Shown: piece by piece, positions 34,915 to 42,883 of the stretch | Position numbering within the stretch: position 1 is the stretch's first letter | Layout of the letters: each line of letters opens with the position of its first letter | Source: Terriglobales bacterium | GTDB taxonomy: Bacteria; Acidobacteriota; Terriglobia; Terriglobales; Acidobacteriaceae | Length of the DNA: 64,000 nt | NCBI GenBank assembly: GCA_035487355.1 | Contig: DATHMF010000109.1 | Coordinates: forward strand, 20,249 to 84,248 | Direction: 5' to 3' | The notes under the pieces: generated by a model | The model's input: the letters and a program-made list of their open reading frames with translations, nothing else | What the model was told of the DNA's origin: nothing | The model's database searches: none | Position numbers and translations under genes: made by a program

Positions 34915-35424
34915 CTAGATAAACAACTCCTCATCCTGCGGCAGGCCTTCCTGGGGATGGTTGTGGCCTCTACGGCGGAGCAGAGTCTGAAGTCCTACAG
35001 TGAGCCCACTAATAATCCCGGCGATATGGCGCACCGGCGATATGACGGAGTGCTGAATAATTTCAGTGGTTTCCTCCACCCGGTCCATGGCGCGGCTGAT
35101 CATGTCATCGGCGCGGACCACCTGCAGCCGCGTGCGGTCAATAATGTCGCTGACCGTGGTATCCATGCGCTCGACTTGGGAGCGCAGTGAGGTGGAGGTG
35201 ACTGCCAGGTTTTCCGTGATGGTACGCAGTTTCTCGCGCGAGTCTGTAAGGATGGTGCCGGCAGCGTCCAGCACGGGAATAGCGCGCTTGTGCACTTCGC
35301 TGGTCATCGCTTCCACGCGCGCGCTGGTTTTCTTGAATTGGAAATACAGCGCAGCCAGGATTAGCATTTGCAGCAACACAGCCAATCCTATGATGACAAT
35401 AAATATTTGAAGCCACATTTCCAT
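34915..35424 (-). CDS. small membrane-anchored coiled-coil protein (DUF948-like)
   Basis: 169 residues: one N-terminal membrane helix (LQIFIVIIGLAVLLQMLILA, about 5-24), then a long helical region (about 30-130: VEAMTSEVHKRAIPVLDAAG, SLRSQVERMDTTVSDIIDRT) and a short basic/acidic tail. This architecture matches DUF948-type general-stress proteins often found beside YtxH genes, as here. Its role is unknown. The YtxH-like gene lies 26 nt upstream on the same strand, probably one operon. Confidence 0.75.
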   Translation of the reverse strand: MEMWLQIFIVIIGLAVLLQMLILAALYFQFKKTSARVEAMTSEVHKRAIPVLDAAGTILTDSREKLRTITENLAVTSTSLRSQVERMDTTVSDIIDRTRLQVVRADDMISRAMDRVEETTEIIQHSVISPVRHIAGIISGLTVGLQTLLRRRGHNHPQEGLPQDEELFI

Positions 35425-35450
35425 AGATACAGAGCGTTCAGTAAGTGGTA

Positions 35451-35750
35451 TTAAGATTTCTCTGTGGTTGCCGTGTCCCGGTATGCCTGGCGTCCGGCTT
35501 CATAAGCAGCTTTGAACTGTTCTTTCTGCTGCTTCACGGCGTCTTTGCCTTTGGATGCCCATTCGGTTACCTGTTCACGGGCGGCCGAGCCCTTGGTGAC
35601 CAGATAATCGCGGCCCTCTTCGGCGGCGTCCAAAATGGCTTGCCGTGTTTCCCGCCCCGAACGTGGAGCATAGAGCACGCCCACCAGAGCTCCCAGCCCC
35701 AAGCCTGCTAAAAACCACATGATGGCGTTACTGCCGTCGCGATCTGACAT
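35451..35750 (-). CDS. YtxH-domain stress protein
   Basis: 99 residues. The YtxH signature is clear: MWFLAGLGLGALVGVLYAPR followed by SGRETRQ near residues 11-37, one membrane helix followed by an amphipathic helical tail (EQVTEWASKGKDAVKQQKEQ). In Bacillus, YtxH is a general-stress protein. The ATG at 35750 is preceded by GGGAGGACAAC. It starts the operon with the DUF948-like gene. Confidence 0.88.
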   Translation of the reverse strand: MSDRDGSNAIMWFLAGLGLGALVGVLYAPRSGRETRQAILDAAEEGRDYLVTKGSAAREQVTEWASKGKDAVKQQKEQFKAAYEAGRQAYRDTATTEKS

Positions 35751-35834
35751 GTTGTCCTCCCAGAACAAATAGCAAAGGTGCTGATGGTAACACACAAACG
35801 TTCAGCACTCCAATTGCCTTTACTCATAACCATT

Positions 35835-36551
35835 CTACGGCTTCTGCGTGGGCCTGAGCACTATTTCGCTGGCAAAAGATTGCGGCGCCTGGGTAACCAG
35901 CATAGCCACAACATGAGCAACGTCGTCAGGACGCAACATCTTGCTCTTGTCTCTGCCGGTATGCGGCGAAAGCTCGGTATCCACCGAGCCAGGGCAAACC
36001 ACCGAGACGCGGATGTTATGGCCCCGCAGCTCCTCGGCCACAGAATATGTCAATCCGTTCAACCCCCATTTGGATGCGGCATAGGCAGCTCCGTTTGCCA
36101 GCGCATTTTTCCCGGCAATTGAGGAGATGTTCACAATGTCCCCGCTGCGGGCGCGGATCATCATCGGCGCAAAGGCCCGAATACAGTAATACACGCCCCG
36201 CAAATTGGTGTTAAACACCTTATCCCATTCTTCCGGAGCAAGTTGGTGTAGGGGAGTGCCAAAAGCGCCTACTCCGGCGTTGTTGACCAGGATATCTGAT
36301 CGCTGAAAGGTTTTCTCCACACGCGCGGCCAGGGCCTCCACTGCGCGCAGGTCGGTCACATCACAGGCCATGGTTTCACACTGGCCGCCGTGTGCCGCAA
36401 TGGTTCGAGCTGTCTCTTGCAGTGCGGCCGGCGTGCGGCCACAAAGGATGGTGTTCGCCCCCATCTGGGCGAGTCTTTGTGCGATCGCGGCGCCTATGCC
36501 GCGGCCGCCACCCGTAACAACGGCGATCTTCCCGCTGAGCGTACCTTCCAT
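35835..36551 (-). CDS. short-chain dehydrogenase/reductase
   Basis: 238 residues with an SDR fold complete in every key motif: TGGGRGIG (13-20) for NAD(P), NNAG (90-93), Ser143/144 and the catalytic Y157xxxK161 (YAASK). An Arg in the GRT segment after the second strand favours NADPH. Substrate unknown; FabG-like ketoacyl reductases and other alcohol dehydrogenases look alike. A perfect 9-bp inverted repeat lies 22 nt upstream of the start. Confidence 0.9.
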   Translation of the reverse strand: MEGTLSGKIAVVTGGGRGIGAAIAQRLAQMGANTILCGRTPAALQETARTIAAHGGQCETMACDVTDLRAVEALAARVEKTFQRSDILVNNAGVGAFGTPLHQLAPEEWDKVFNTNLRGVYYCIRAFAPMMIRARSGDIVNISSIAGKNALANGAAYAASKWGLNGLTYSVAEELRGHNIRVSVVCPGSVDTELSPHTGRDKSKMLRPDDVAHVVAMLVTQAPQSFASEIVLRPTQKP

Positions 36552-36573
36552 GATCTTTCGCCTTTCTCCTTTT

Positions 36574-36594
36574 CTTCACACCGCTGGTGTGAAG
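36574..36594. promoter_or_regulatory. 9-bp perfect inverted repeat upstream of the SDR gene
   Basis: CTTCACACC and GGTGTGAAG flank GCT. It sits just ahead of the AAGGAG ribosome-binding site of the SDR gene, where it could be a repressor site or a 5'-UTR hairpin. Confidence 0.5.
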
Positions 36595-36655
36595 CTTCCA
36601 ACCAAGCAGCATACAATTTGCATCTTACAAAACACAGAGCAAATTTGGCTCGTAT

Positions 36656-36685
36656 GCGGCACAATCGCTCCCCAGGCTGTGCCGC
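36656..36685. other. 8-bp stem hairpin in the SDR/TPR intergenic region
   Basis: GCGGCACA and TGTGCCGC pair around a 14-nt loop. It has no T run, so it is not a standard terminator. The rest of the 347-nt gap (36552-36898) shows only a small GAGC..GCTC stem near 36637-36651 and no gene. Confidence 0.4.
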
Positions 36686-36898
36686 GTTGGAGCTTGCAGA
36701 GCAGAAACCCTTAGATGAAAACCCGAAGGAGTATCTAAACTTGCTATTGCGAGGCTGCATTTCTATAATGCCAAGCTTCGGGTGGAATTCCGTCAGGCCA
36801 CAGCTTTTCAACCAGGGAAAATCGAGGGCTGGCACCAAGTTAGAACTGTTCTACCTGAGATCTCGTGACCCAAATTGTTCTGAACTGAAGGAGCTATG

Positions 36899-38278
36899 AT
36901 GAAGAAGCTGAACCTGCTTGCCATTTGGGTACTCGCGGCCGTTGTCGCGGGCATGGCACAGCAAACTACCACCCCAACTAGTGCCCCGCAAACCACCACC
37001 CCAACCACTGCCCCACCGACCACGACCCCACCCGCTACTGGTGACCAAGTTTGTCAGCCGGCGACGGGAGAGCCACAGAAAAAAGAGATTAAAGATCCTG
37101 CTGAATACAATGCATACGTGAATGCCACGGGCATCACTGATCCTGCTACCCGTGCGAACGCGCTCGAGCAGTTCATTGCCCAGTATCCCACCAGTGTTGT
37201 AAAAGATGATGCTCTCGAGCAGCTTATGGGAGCCTACCAGCAGGCGGGTAATCCCAAAGCTTTGGATGCAGCTGAGCGTGTTTGGAAGGCGAATCCTTGC
37301 AACGTGCGCGCTTTGGTGGTCCTGGCCTACAACACGAAGATTAGAGCCGAGTCAGAAAATCCTCCGAATCCGCAGACGGCTGCGCTTGCCGTAAAGTACG
37401 GTGAGGCCGGCTTACAGGCGCTCAAAACTTACGCCAAGCCTGATCCCATGAAGCCTGAGGATTTTGAAAAATTCAAAATCATCGCTCTGCAGGTTTTCAA
37501 TGGCACTGCCGGGCGCGGTTCCTTGAACAATAAGGATTATCCTTCGGCGCAAAAGTATTTCCAGGCCGCCCTCGAGACAGAACTTCGTATGGATCCCAAC
37601 GATCCCGGGCAATTGCAGAATGTATATCCGTTGGCGATTGCTTATCTGACGCCCAAGCCCATTAATGTGGTTGGTCTGTGGTATATAGCGCGTGCCGTCG
37701 CTCTGAGCCAGGGTGCCGCACAAGCCGAGATCGCCAAATATGGCAAAGCCAAGTATTACTACTATCACGGCGACTATGATGGCTGGGATCAGGTCGTGGC
37801 CCAGGCCGCTACCCAGACCACCCCTCCGCCTAACTTCACTGTTACTCCTGCTCCCACACCGGCTGAACAGGTGAAGAAAATCGCGGAATCCAAAGATCCT
37901 AAGCAGATGGATTTCGGCGAGTGGCAGCTTATTTTTACCTATGGCGACCAGGCAACTACAGATCGTGTGTGGAACGCTATCAAAGGCGTGCCGCTACAGT
38001 TTGAGGCTCAGGTGCTCGATGTCAAACCAGAAAGCCTTATGCTGGCAGCGACTCAGGATGCCATTGACGCCGGCAAACCTGACGTGGAAGTGACGATGGC
38101 CGTACCCATTCCGGCAGCCCGAATGCCGAAAGTCGGAACTTCGATCAAGCTGCAGGCAAATCCGGCTTCCTATGACAAGACCCCCTATCTGATGCACATG
38201 GATACGGGTAAGCTTGCTGTGGCTAAGCCGGCGGGTCATGTTGCGCCTCACAAGCCGTTGCATCACACGCATAAATAA
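36899..38278 (+). CDS. secreted TPR-like protein with Thr/Pro linker
   Basis: 459 residues: a signal peptide (MKKLNLLAIWVLAAVVAGMA), a Thr/Pro-rich low-complexity linker (about 22-47), a helical region with TPR-like repeats (about 60-285, for example ALEQFIAQYPTSVVKDDALE and AERVWKANPCNVRALVVLAY) and a C-terminal beta part (about 335-440, FEAQVLDVKPESLMLAA), ending in a His-rich tail (HKPLHHTHK). The family is common in Acidobacteria, without known function. ATG 36896 and 36899 are both possible; the second is better spaced from AAGGAG. A good terminator follows. Confidence 0.82.
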   Translation: MKKLNLLAIWVLAAVVAGMAQQTTTPTSAPQTTTPTTAPPTTTPPATGDQVCQPATGEPQKKEIKDPAEYNAYVNATGITDPATRANALEQFIAQYPTSVVKDDALEQLMGAYQQAGNPKALDAAERVWKANPCNVRALVVLAYNTKIRAESENPPNPQTAALAVKYGEAGLQALKTYAKPDPMKPEDFEKFKIIALQVFNGTAGRGSLNNKDYPSAQKYFQAALETELRMDPNDPGQLQNVYPLAIAYLTPKPINVVGLWYIARAVALSQGAAQAEIAKYGKAKYYYYHGDYDGWDQVVAQAATQTTPPPNFTVTPAPTPAEQVKKIAESKDPKQMDFGEWQLIFTYGDQATTDRVWNAIKGVPLQFEAQVLDVKPESLMLAATQDAIDAGKPDVEVTMAVPIPAARMPKVGTSIKLQANPASYDKTPYLMHMDTGKLAVAKPAGHVAPHKPLHHTHK

Positions 38279-38310
38279 GTAAGTAATCTGCTTCAGTTGA
38301 AGAATTAAAA

Positions 38311-38335
38311 GGCAGCCCCACGAGGCTGCCTTTTT
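38311..38335 (+). terminator. Rho-independent terminator
   Basis: GGCAGCC and GGCTGCC form a perfect 7-bp stem around CCACGA, followed by TTTTTATTTT, 32 nt after the TPR-like gene. It separates that gene from the aromatic cluster. Confidence 0.92.
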
Positions 38336-38468
38336 ATTTTATACGGGAAGTTTGCAATTGCTTTTAAAGATCCGTGTCAATCCGTGGCGAAAATTTCTCA
38401 AAAACTGCGATAATAGGATGTAAGATTTTTCGCGGCCTCAAACTCTAATCCGTACAGGAGTTCCTTCC

Positions 38469-39272
38469 ATGGCAACAGCGACCGAGATCAAACCGCTGAT
38501 CAATTACAAAGTAGATGAAGGCGTAGCCGTCATCGAGATGCACGACCCGCCGGCCAATACCTACACCTATGAGATGAACCGGCAGCTCGATGACGCCATC
38601 CTGCAAGCCCGCATGGATAACAACGCGCATGTCATCCTGCTCACCGGCGCGGGTGACAAGTTTTTCTCCGCTGGCGCGAACATCCGTATGCTGGCCAGCG
38701 TGGATCCGACCTTCAAGTATTACTTCTGCCTGCACGCCAACGAGACCCTGTTGCGTCTGGAGCACACGCCCAAACTGGTGATCGCCGCGATCAACGGTCA
38801 TTGCGTGGGTGGTGGACTTGAAATCGCCATGGCGGCTGATATCCGCATAGCACGCAAGGACGCAGGCAAGATTGGCCTGCCCGAAGTCAACCTGGGCGTG
38901 CTGCCTGGGACCGGAGGAACTCAGCGCCTCTCGCGCATGGTAGGCAAATCCAAGGCCATTGAGCTGATGGTAATAGGGAATACCTTTTCCTTCGAAGAAG
39001 CCAAAGAGTTGGGGATTCTCAACGACATCTTTGAGCGCGAGAACTTCATGGAAAACATCATGGATTACGCCCGCCAGTTCTGCCCACCCAATAAAGCGTC
39101 CAAGGCCGTAGGACGAATCAAGCGCGCGGTGCAGACGGGCTGGGAAATCCCGATGGAATCGGCGCTGGCAGTGGAGCGAGAGAACCAGCAACTACTCTTC
39201 CAGAGTGAAGACGCCAAAGAAGGTCTGAACGCTTATGTAGAGAAGCGCCCAGCAACCTTCAAGGCCAAGTGA
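38469..39272 (+). CDS. enoyl-CoA hydratase/isomerase (crotonase), first of the aromatic cluster
   Basis: 267 residues of the crotonase superfamily. Oxyanion-hole sequences FSAGANIRML and GHCVGGGLEIAMA are clear and both catalytic Glu of hydratases are kept: E118 (GGLEIAMAADIR) and E139 (GLPEVNLGVLPGTGGTQRL). It should therefore hydrate an enoyl-CoA or open a ring CoA ester. AGGAG lies before the ATG. It starts a run of nine same-strand genes with a BoxB/PaaA-like oxygenase 48 nt downstream, so an aromatic-derived acyl-CoA substrate is inferred. Confidence 0.9.
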   Translation: MATATEIKPLINYKVDEGVAVIEMHDPPANTYTYEMNRQLDDAILQARMDNNAHVILLTGAGDKFFSAGANIRMLASVDPTFKYYFCLHANETLLRLEHTPKLVIAAINGHCVGGGLEIAMAADIRIARKDAGKIGLPEVNLGVLPGTGGTQRLSRMVGKSKAIELMVIGNTFSFEEAKELGILNDIFERENFMENIMDYARQFCPPNKASKAVGRIKRAVQTGWEIPMESALAVERENQQLLFQSEDAKEGLNAYVEKRPATFKAK

Positions 39273-39320
39273 AATCTAACTTCGTGCCCTTTGTGGTTAA
39301 CCGTATTACGGAGATTCTCT

Positions 39321-40505
39321 ATGGCTTCCATGTTAAAAATCGGCACCTTCGGCGATTGGGTTGGATTGTTTGAAGATTGGCGCAGAGAGATCGGCGTGAA
39401 CCCTAAAGAAGTCTCCGATTTCAAATTCGAGACCCTCTACGGCGCCATTGAGACAGTGGAGATCCAGTTCGGCCACTACAAGGGCCAGCGCAAGTGGGAG
39501 AACCTGCGCAAGGTCCCCACGCAGAACATGCGCGATGCGCTGATGAACCTGATCGTCTATCAGGGCGATACCGAGTTTGCCAGCGTTGAGCAGCAGCGCT
39601 ACTTGTTCAACTCCTCGCCTAGCGAATATGATCGTCGCGCTCTCACCCGCGTCATGATCGAAGAGATGCGCCACGGCTGGCAGATGTGTGCCCTGCTGAT
39701 CGAGCACTTCGGACACTCCGGCAAAGTCGAGGCACAAAAAATGCTCGAGCGCCGCGCCTTCGAGAACAAGCGCCTGCTCGGTTCTTTCAACGAAGACGTA
39801 GATAACTGGCTCGATTTTTTCTGCTACACCGATTTTGTGGATCGTGACGGCAAATTCCAGCTTCAGATGCTTAAGTATTCTGCTTTCGCGCCGCTGGGCC
39901 GCTCCATGTCGTACATGCTGCGGGAAGAGGCCTTCCACATGGGTACGGGCAACACCGGCTTGCAGCGCATCGCCGAGGCGGGTGTGCTACCGGGCTGGCT
40001 GATGCAAAAGTATCTGAACAAATGGATTTCCAGCGCCTATGACCTCTTCGGCACAGATCATTCTTCTTCCGCCCACTGGGCTTATGTTTGGGGCCTCAAG
40101 GGACGCTACGATGAACTCAAGAACCAGGGAGGCGCGCAACTCGATGACCTGAACGATTACAGCCGCCGGTTGTATCACGATGAGGTTGCGGGTCTGCTGG
40201 CGCGCATCAGTGCAGGTCAAAAATCCGGACAGCCTGAGTTGTACACGCCTGACATCAAATTCAATCGCCACATCGGGCGCTACGCCGGCATGAAGTTCCA
40301 CTCGCGGACCGGTGAACCGTTGGATGAAAAGTCCTATCAAGAACATTCGGAAGAATGCATGCCGGGCCCCAAAGACCGCAAGTTGTTGCTCGACATCCTG
40401 GCTGCGGAAAAAAACTGGATCACTCCCCGCGTCGGCGTGCGCGATCCGCTGGAAACCATCGGCGAGCCGCGTAAATCGGCCATGACCACGCCGATCATTA
40501 ATTGA
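39321..40505 (+). CDS. BoxB/PaaA-family diiron oxygenase subunit
   Basis: 394 residues of the ferritin-like diiron family that epoxidises aromatic CoA thioesters. Two ExxH iron sites are visible: E115-M-R-H118 (MIEEMRHGWQM) and E203-A-F-H206 (LREEAFHMGTG). Flanking sequence, such as SVEQQRYLFNSSPSEYDRRA, resembles BoxB (benzoyl-CoA 2,3-epoxidase) more than PaaA, but the protein is shorter than BoxB as I know it (~470). The ATG 39321 has GGAG 8-10 nt upstream; the longer open frame enters a TTTGTGGTTAACC word repeat and is rejected. The reductase BoxA and hydrolase BoxC are not nearby. Confidence 0.82.
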   Translation: MASMLKIGTFGDWVGLFEDWRREIGVNPKEVSDFKFETLYGAIETVEIQFGHYKGQRKWENLRKVPTQNMRDALMNLIVYQGDTEFASVEQQRYLFNSSPSEYDRRALTRVMIEEMRHGWQMCALLIEHFGHSGKVEAQKMLERRAFENKRLLGSFNEDVDNWLDFFCYTDFVDRDGKFQLQMLKYSAFAPLGRSMSYMLREEAFHMGTGNTGLQRIAEAGVLPGWLMQKYLNKWISSAYDLFGTDHSSSAHWAYVWGLKGRYDELKNQGGAQLDDLNDYSRRLYHDEVAGLLARISAGQKSGQPELYTPDIKFNRHIGRYAGMKFHSRTGEPLDEKSYQEHSEECMPGPKDRKLLLDILAAEKNWITPRVGVRDPLETIGEPRKSAMTTPIIN

Positions 40506-40635
40506 GTGATTGATTCATCGGGTCATTTTCTCATTGGGTAATCGGGTAATTTGGTAATTTGACGACTTGGCAATGAATTGCACAATTACCAAATTACTCA
40601 ATTACTCAATTTCTCTCTGCGCCTCCGCGGTTAAT
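40506..40635. repeat. AATTAC-type and CTCCGCGG-type word repeats inside the cluster
   Basis: The gap between the oxygenase and second crotonase is built of TCATTGGGTAATCGGGTAAT, TTGGTAATTTG, ACAATTACCAAATTACTCAA and TTACTCAATT, then CTCTGCGCCTCCGCGGTTAA. It matches 21443-21549, and its two halves are roughly inverted. Confidence 0.75.
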
Positions 40636-40642
40636 TGATCTC

Positions 40643-41416
40643 ATGCCAACGACCTACAAACAAGTCCAGGTAATCCTCGATCCTCCCGCAGCCAAAATCA
40701 CGTTGGCCAATCCACCGCTGAACGTCATTGATGTCCCTATGATGGAAGAGCTTGCCGAAGCTCTTAAGCAACTCGAACCACAACCCGAAGTTTCTACCAT
40801 TATTTTCTCTGGCAGCGAACAGAATTTTTCTGCCGGCGTAGATGTTGCCGCCCACACACAGGATAAAGTCCGTGAGATGCTGGCCAAATTTCACACCATC
40901 ATCCGCGCCATCGTCAACGCAAAGAAGGTCACAATAGCCGTGGTGCGCGGCAACTGCCTGGGAGGCGGGGCCGAGCTGGCCATGGTCTGTGACATGGTTT
41001 TTACCACCCGCGACGCCCATTGGGCCTTTCCTGAAATCAAGCTGGGATGCTTCCCGCCGGTCGCCTCCGTCGGCCTGGCAGCGCTCGTTGGCCAAAAGCG
41101 TGCGGCAGAGCTGGTCCTGACTGGCCGTCAAATCTCCGGCGCAGAGGCTCTCACAATGGGATTGGTCAACGCTGCTGTGGAGGGTGAAGAACTCGCAACC
41201 GTCGTAGATGAAACCCTGAAGCGCCTTTCGAAACTAAGTCCCGCATCCCTGGCTGTAACTAAAAAAGCGGTGTACTGTTGGGACGCGATGCACTTTGAGA
41301 AAGGCCTGGCCCGTGCCGAACAGATTTACCTGGAAGAATTGATGAAGACGGAAGACGCGCAAGAGGGAATTAAGGCCTGGCTGGAAAAGCGCGACCCGAC
41401 TTGGAAAGCAAAATGA
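40643..41416 (+). CDS. enoyl-CoA hydratase/isomerase (crotonase), second of the aromatic cluster
   Basis: 257 residues of the crotonase family. The oxyanion-hole stretch FSAGVDVAAH and GNCLGGGAELAMVCDM, and the second Glu in FPEIKLGCFPPVAS, are present, so it should be active. In overall look it is close to dienoyl-CoA hydratases of aromatic degradation (cyclohexadienecarbonyl-CoA hydratase-like), but this is only an impression. It ends ATGA with the cupin start. Together with the first crotonase it may replace the long BoxC. Confidence 0.88.
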   Translation: MPTTYKQVQVILDPPAAKITLANPPLNVIDVPMMEELAEALKQLEPQPEVSTIIFSGSEQNFSAGVDVAAHTQDKVREMLAKFHTIIRAIVNAKKVTIAVVRGNCLGGGAELAMVCDMVFTTRDAHWAFPEIKLGCFPPVASVGLAALVGQKRAAELVLTGRQISGAEALTMGLVNAAVEGEELATVVDETLKRLSKLSPASLAVTKKAVYCWDAMHFEKGLARAEQIYLEELMKTEDAQEGIKAWLEKRDPTWKAK

Positions 41417-41757
41417 TAAAGAACCCGCAGAACTCCGAGCACTACACCTGGGGGAAGAATTGCGACGGCTGGCATCTGGTGAAAGATAACAGACTGAGCG
41501 TGATCTACGAGCGCATGCCTCCGGGAACTTCAGAAGCGCGTCATTATCACAACCAGGCCCAGCAGTTCTTTTTTATTCTCGAGGGTGCAGCGGTTCTTGA
41601 AGTGGAAGAGAAGGAGTTTACTCTGAATCGACAAGACGGGTTACACATCTCTCCGGGCCAGGCTCATCGAATCTTCAACAAATCCGAAAATGACTTGGTA
41701 TTTCTTGTAATATCGCAGCCGCCATCGCACCGCGACCGGGTTAACACAGAAAGTTAG
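41413..41757 (+). CDS. small cupin-domain protein
   Basis: 114 residues, one cupin barrel. Motif 1 is SEARHYHNQAQQFFFILEGA (about 39-58), with metal-ligand His pair HxH and a Gln/Glu-like position, and motif 2 is LHISPGQAHRIFNKS (about 78-92). Such small cupins act as isomerases, dioxygenases or sugar/acid-binding regulators; nothing distinguishes them here. Start overlaps the crotonase stop (ATGA), so it is translationally coupled to the aromatic cluster. Confidence 0.82.
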   Translation: MIKNPQNSEHYTWGKNCDGWHLVKDNRLSVIYERMPPGTSEARHYHNQAQQFFFILEGAAVLEVEEKEFTLNRQDGLHISPGQAHRIFNKSENDLVFLVISQPPSHRDRVNTES

Positions 41758-41763
41758 GAAAAC

Positions 41764-42087
41764 ATGGATTACGAAATCCCAGCGGACGAACTTAAGATCA
41801 AGCTGACCGCGAAAGAACCTTTGACGATTCTTGATGTCCGCGAGCCGTGGGAATACGCCGCAGCACGTATTGAAGGCAGCAAGCATATACCGATGGGCGA
41901 TGTGCCTGCACGCGCCCACCAGGAGCTCGATCCCGAGGAGCACATTGTCGTAATTTGCCACCACGGCGTGCGTTCGTTAAACGTGGCCCATTGGCTGCGT
42001 CTGCAAGGATTCGAGAAAGCACAATCTTTGCAGGGTGGTATTGACCATTGGTCGCGCACCATTGATTCCAAAATACCTGTGTATTGA
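41764..42087 (+). CDS. rhodanese-like sulfurtransferase domain protein
   Basis: 107 residues, a single rhodanese domain with the active Cys65 in the loop VICHHGVRSLNVAHWL and the N-terminal LTILDVREPWEYAAARIEGS. It can carry a persulfide. Single-domain rhodaneses beside molybdenum hydroxylases may supply the sulfido ligand or help cofactor assembly, which is an attractive reason for its place just before the molybdenum reductase genes, but is inference. It lies 6 nt after the cupin gene. Confidence 0.88.
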   Translation: MDYEIPADELKIKLTAKEPLTILDVREPWEYAAARIEGSKHIPMGDVPARAHQELDPEEHIVVICHHGVRSLNVAHWLRLQGFEKAQSLQGGIDHWSRTIDSKIPVY

Positions 42088-42179
42088 TGTACCAACGCGC
42101 TAAATAGCCATGCTACAGAGATGAGTAAACTCTTAGCAGTACAATGAGCTTAGATGCGCTAGGTTGAATCGCAAACGGT

Positions 42180-42213
42180 AAAAGCCAATAGCGAATAGCT
42201 AAAAGCTTCTTTT
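42180..42213. repeat. AGCTAAAAGCTTCTTTT word repeat
   Basis: TAAAAGCCAATAGCGAATAG and CTAAAAGCTTCTTTTTC precede the ATG of the 2Fe-2S subunit directly, with no Shine-Dalgarno between. A relative lies at 1690-1712. Confidence 0.55.
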
Positions 42214-42215
42214 TC

Positions 42216-42707
42216 ATGCCCAAACAACTCATCGAGCTTCGCGTCAACGGCCGGAACTATGAGATTGCGGTTGAGCCCAGCCAACTGCTGCTCGATTGCC
42301 TGCGCCAGGATTTGCAGCTTACCGGCTCCAAGCGCGGCTGTGATGATTCTTCTTGTGGCGCTTGCACTGTACAAGTAGATGGCATTCCCGTGCTTTCCTG
42401 CACCATGCTGGCGGCAAGCTGCCAGGAGCGCGAGATTACGACGATTGAAGGAGTAGCTGAGCATGGCTGTTTGGCGGCGATCCAGAAGGCCTATGGCGAG
42501 TGGGGAGGCGCGCAGTGCGGCTTCTGTACGCCCGGCTTCATTATGACGGTGAAGGCCTTGCTGACACATAATCCTGAGCCGACAGATGAAGATATCCGCC
42601 ACGCTCTCAGCGGAAACCTGTGCCGTTGCACCGGATACACACAGATGTTTCAGGCCATAAAATCAGCAATCGAGGCTGAGCAAAAGGGAATAGCGGCGGG
42701 GAAATAA
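42216..42707 (+). CDS. hcrC: [2Fe-2S] subunit of a 4-hydroxybenzoyl-CoA reductase-like enzyme
   Basis: 163 residues. The plant-type [2Fe-2S] motif CDDSSCGACTVQVDGIPVLS and the second, all-helical cluster motif CGFCTPGFIM with CRCTGY are complete, as in the small subunits of xanthine-oxidase-family enzymes. It passes electrons between the flavin/iron-sulfur subunit and the molybdenum site. Symbol given because the medium subunit encoded downstream carries the cluster unique to 4-hydroxybenzoyl-CoA reductase. No Shine-Dalgarno is visible. Confidence 0.85.
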   Translation: MPKQLIELRVNGRNYEIAVEPSQLLLDCLRQDLQLTGSKRGCDDSSCGACTVQVDGIPVLSCTMLAASCQEREITTIEGVAEHGCLAAIQKAYGEWGGAQCGFCTPGFIMTVKALLTHNPEPTDEDIRHALSGNLCRCTGYTQMFQAIKSAIEAEQKGIAAGK

Positions 42708-42883
42708 TTTTTACCGCAGAGGCGCGGAGAAAACCAAAACAAAACCTAACCACAAAGTGCACAAAGGCAGACGAAGGACACAAGACAAACCTTCATAGAT
42801 TTTGAGTGAGATTAGTACAGAGACGCGAAACAATGAAATTGACTAAAAACTCCGCGTCTCCGCGGTTAAAAAGGTTTAAGCAA
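42708..42883. repeat. CTCTGCGCC/CCGCGG-type word repeats between reductase subunit genes
   Basis: TTACCGCAGAGGCGCGGAGA (42713-42732), ACCACAAAGTGCACAAAGG (near 42750) and ACTCCGCGTCTCCGCGGTT (near 42850) fill the gap. They interrupt what should be one operon. Confidence 0.7.
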
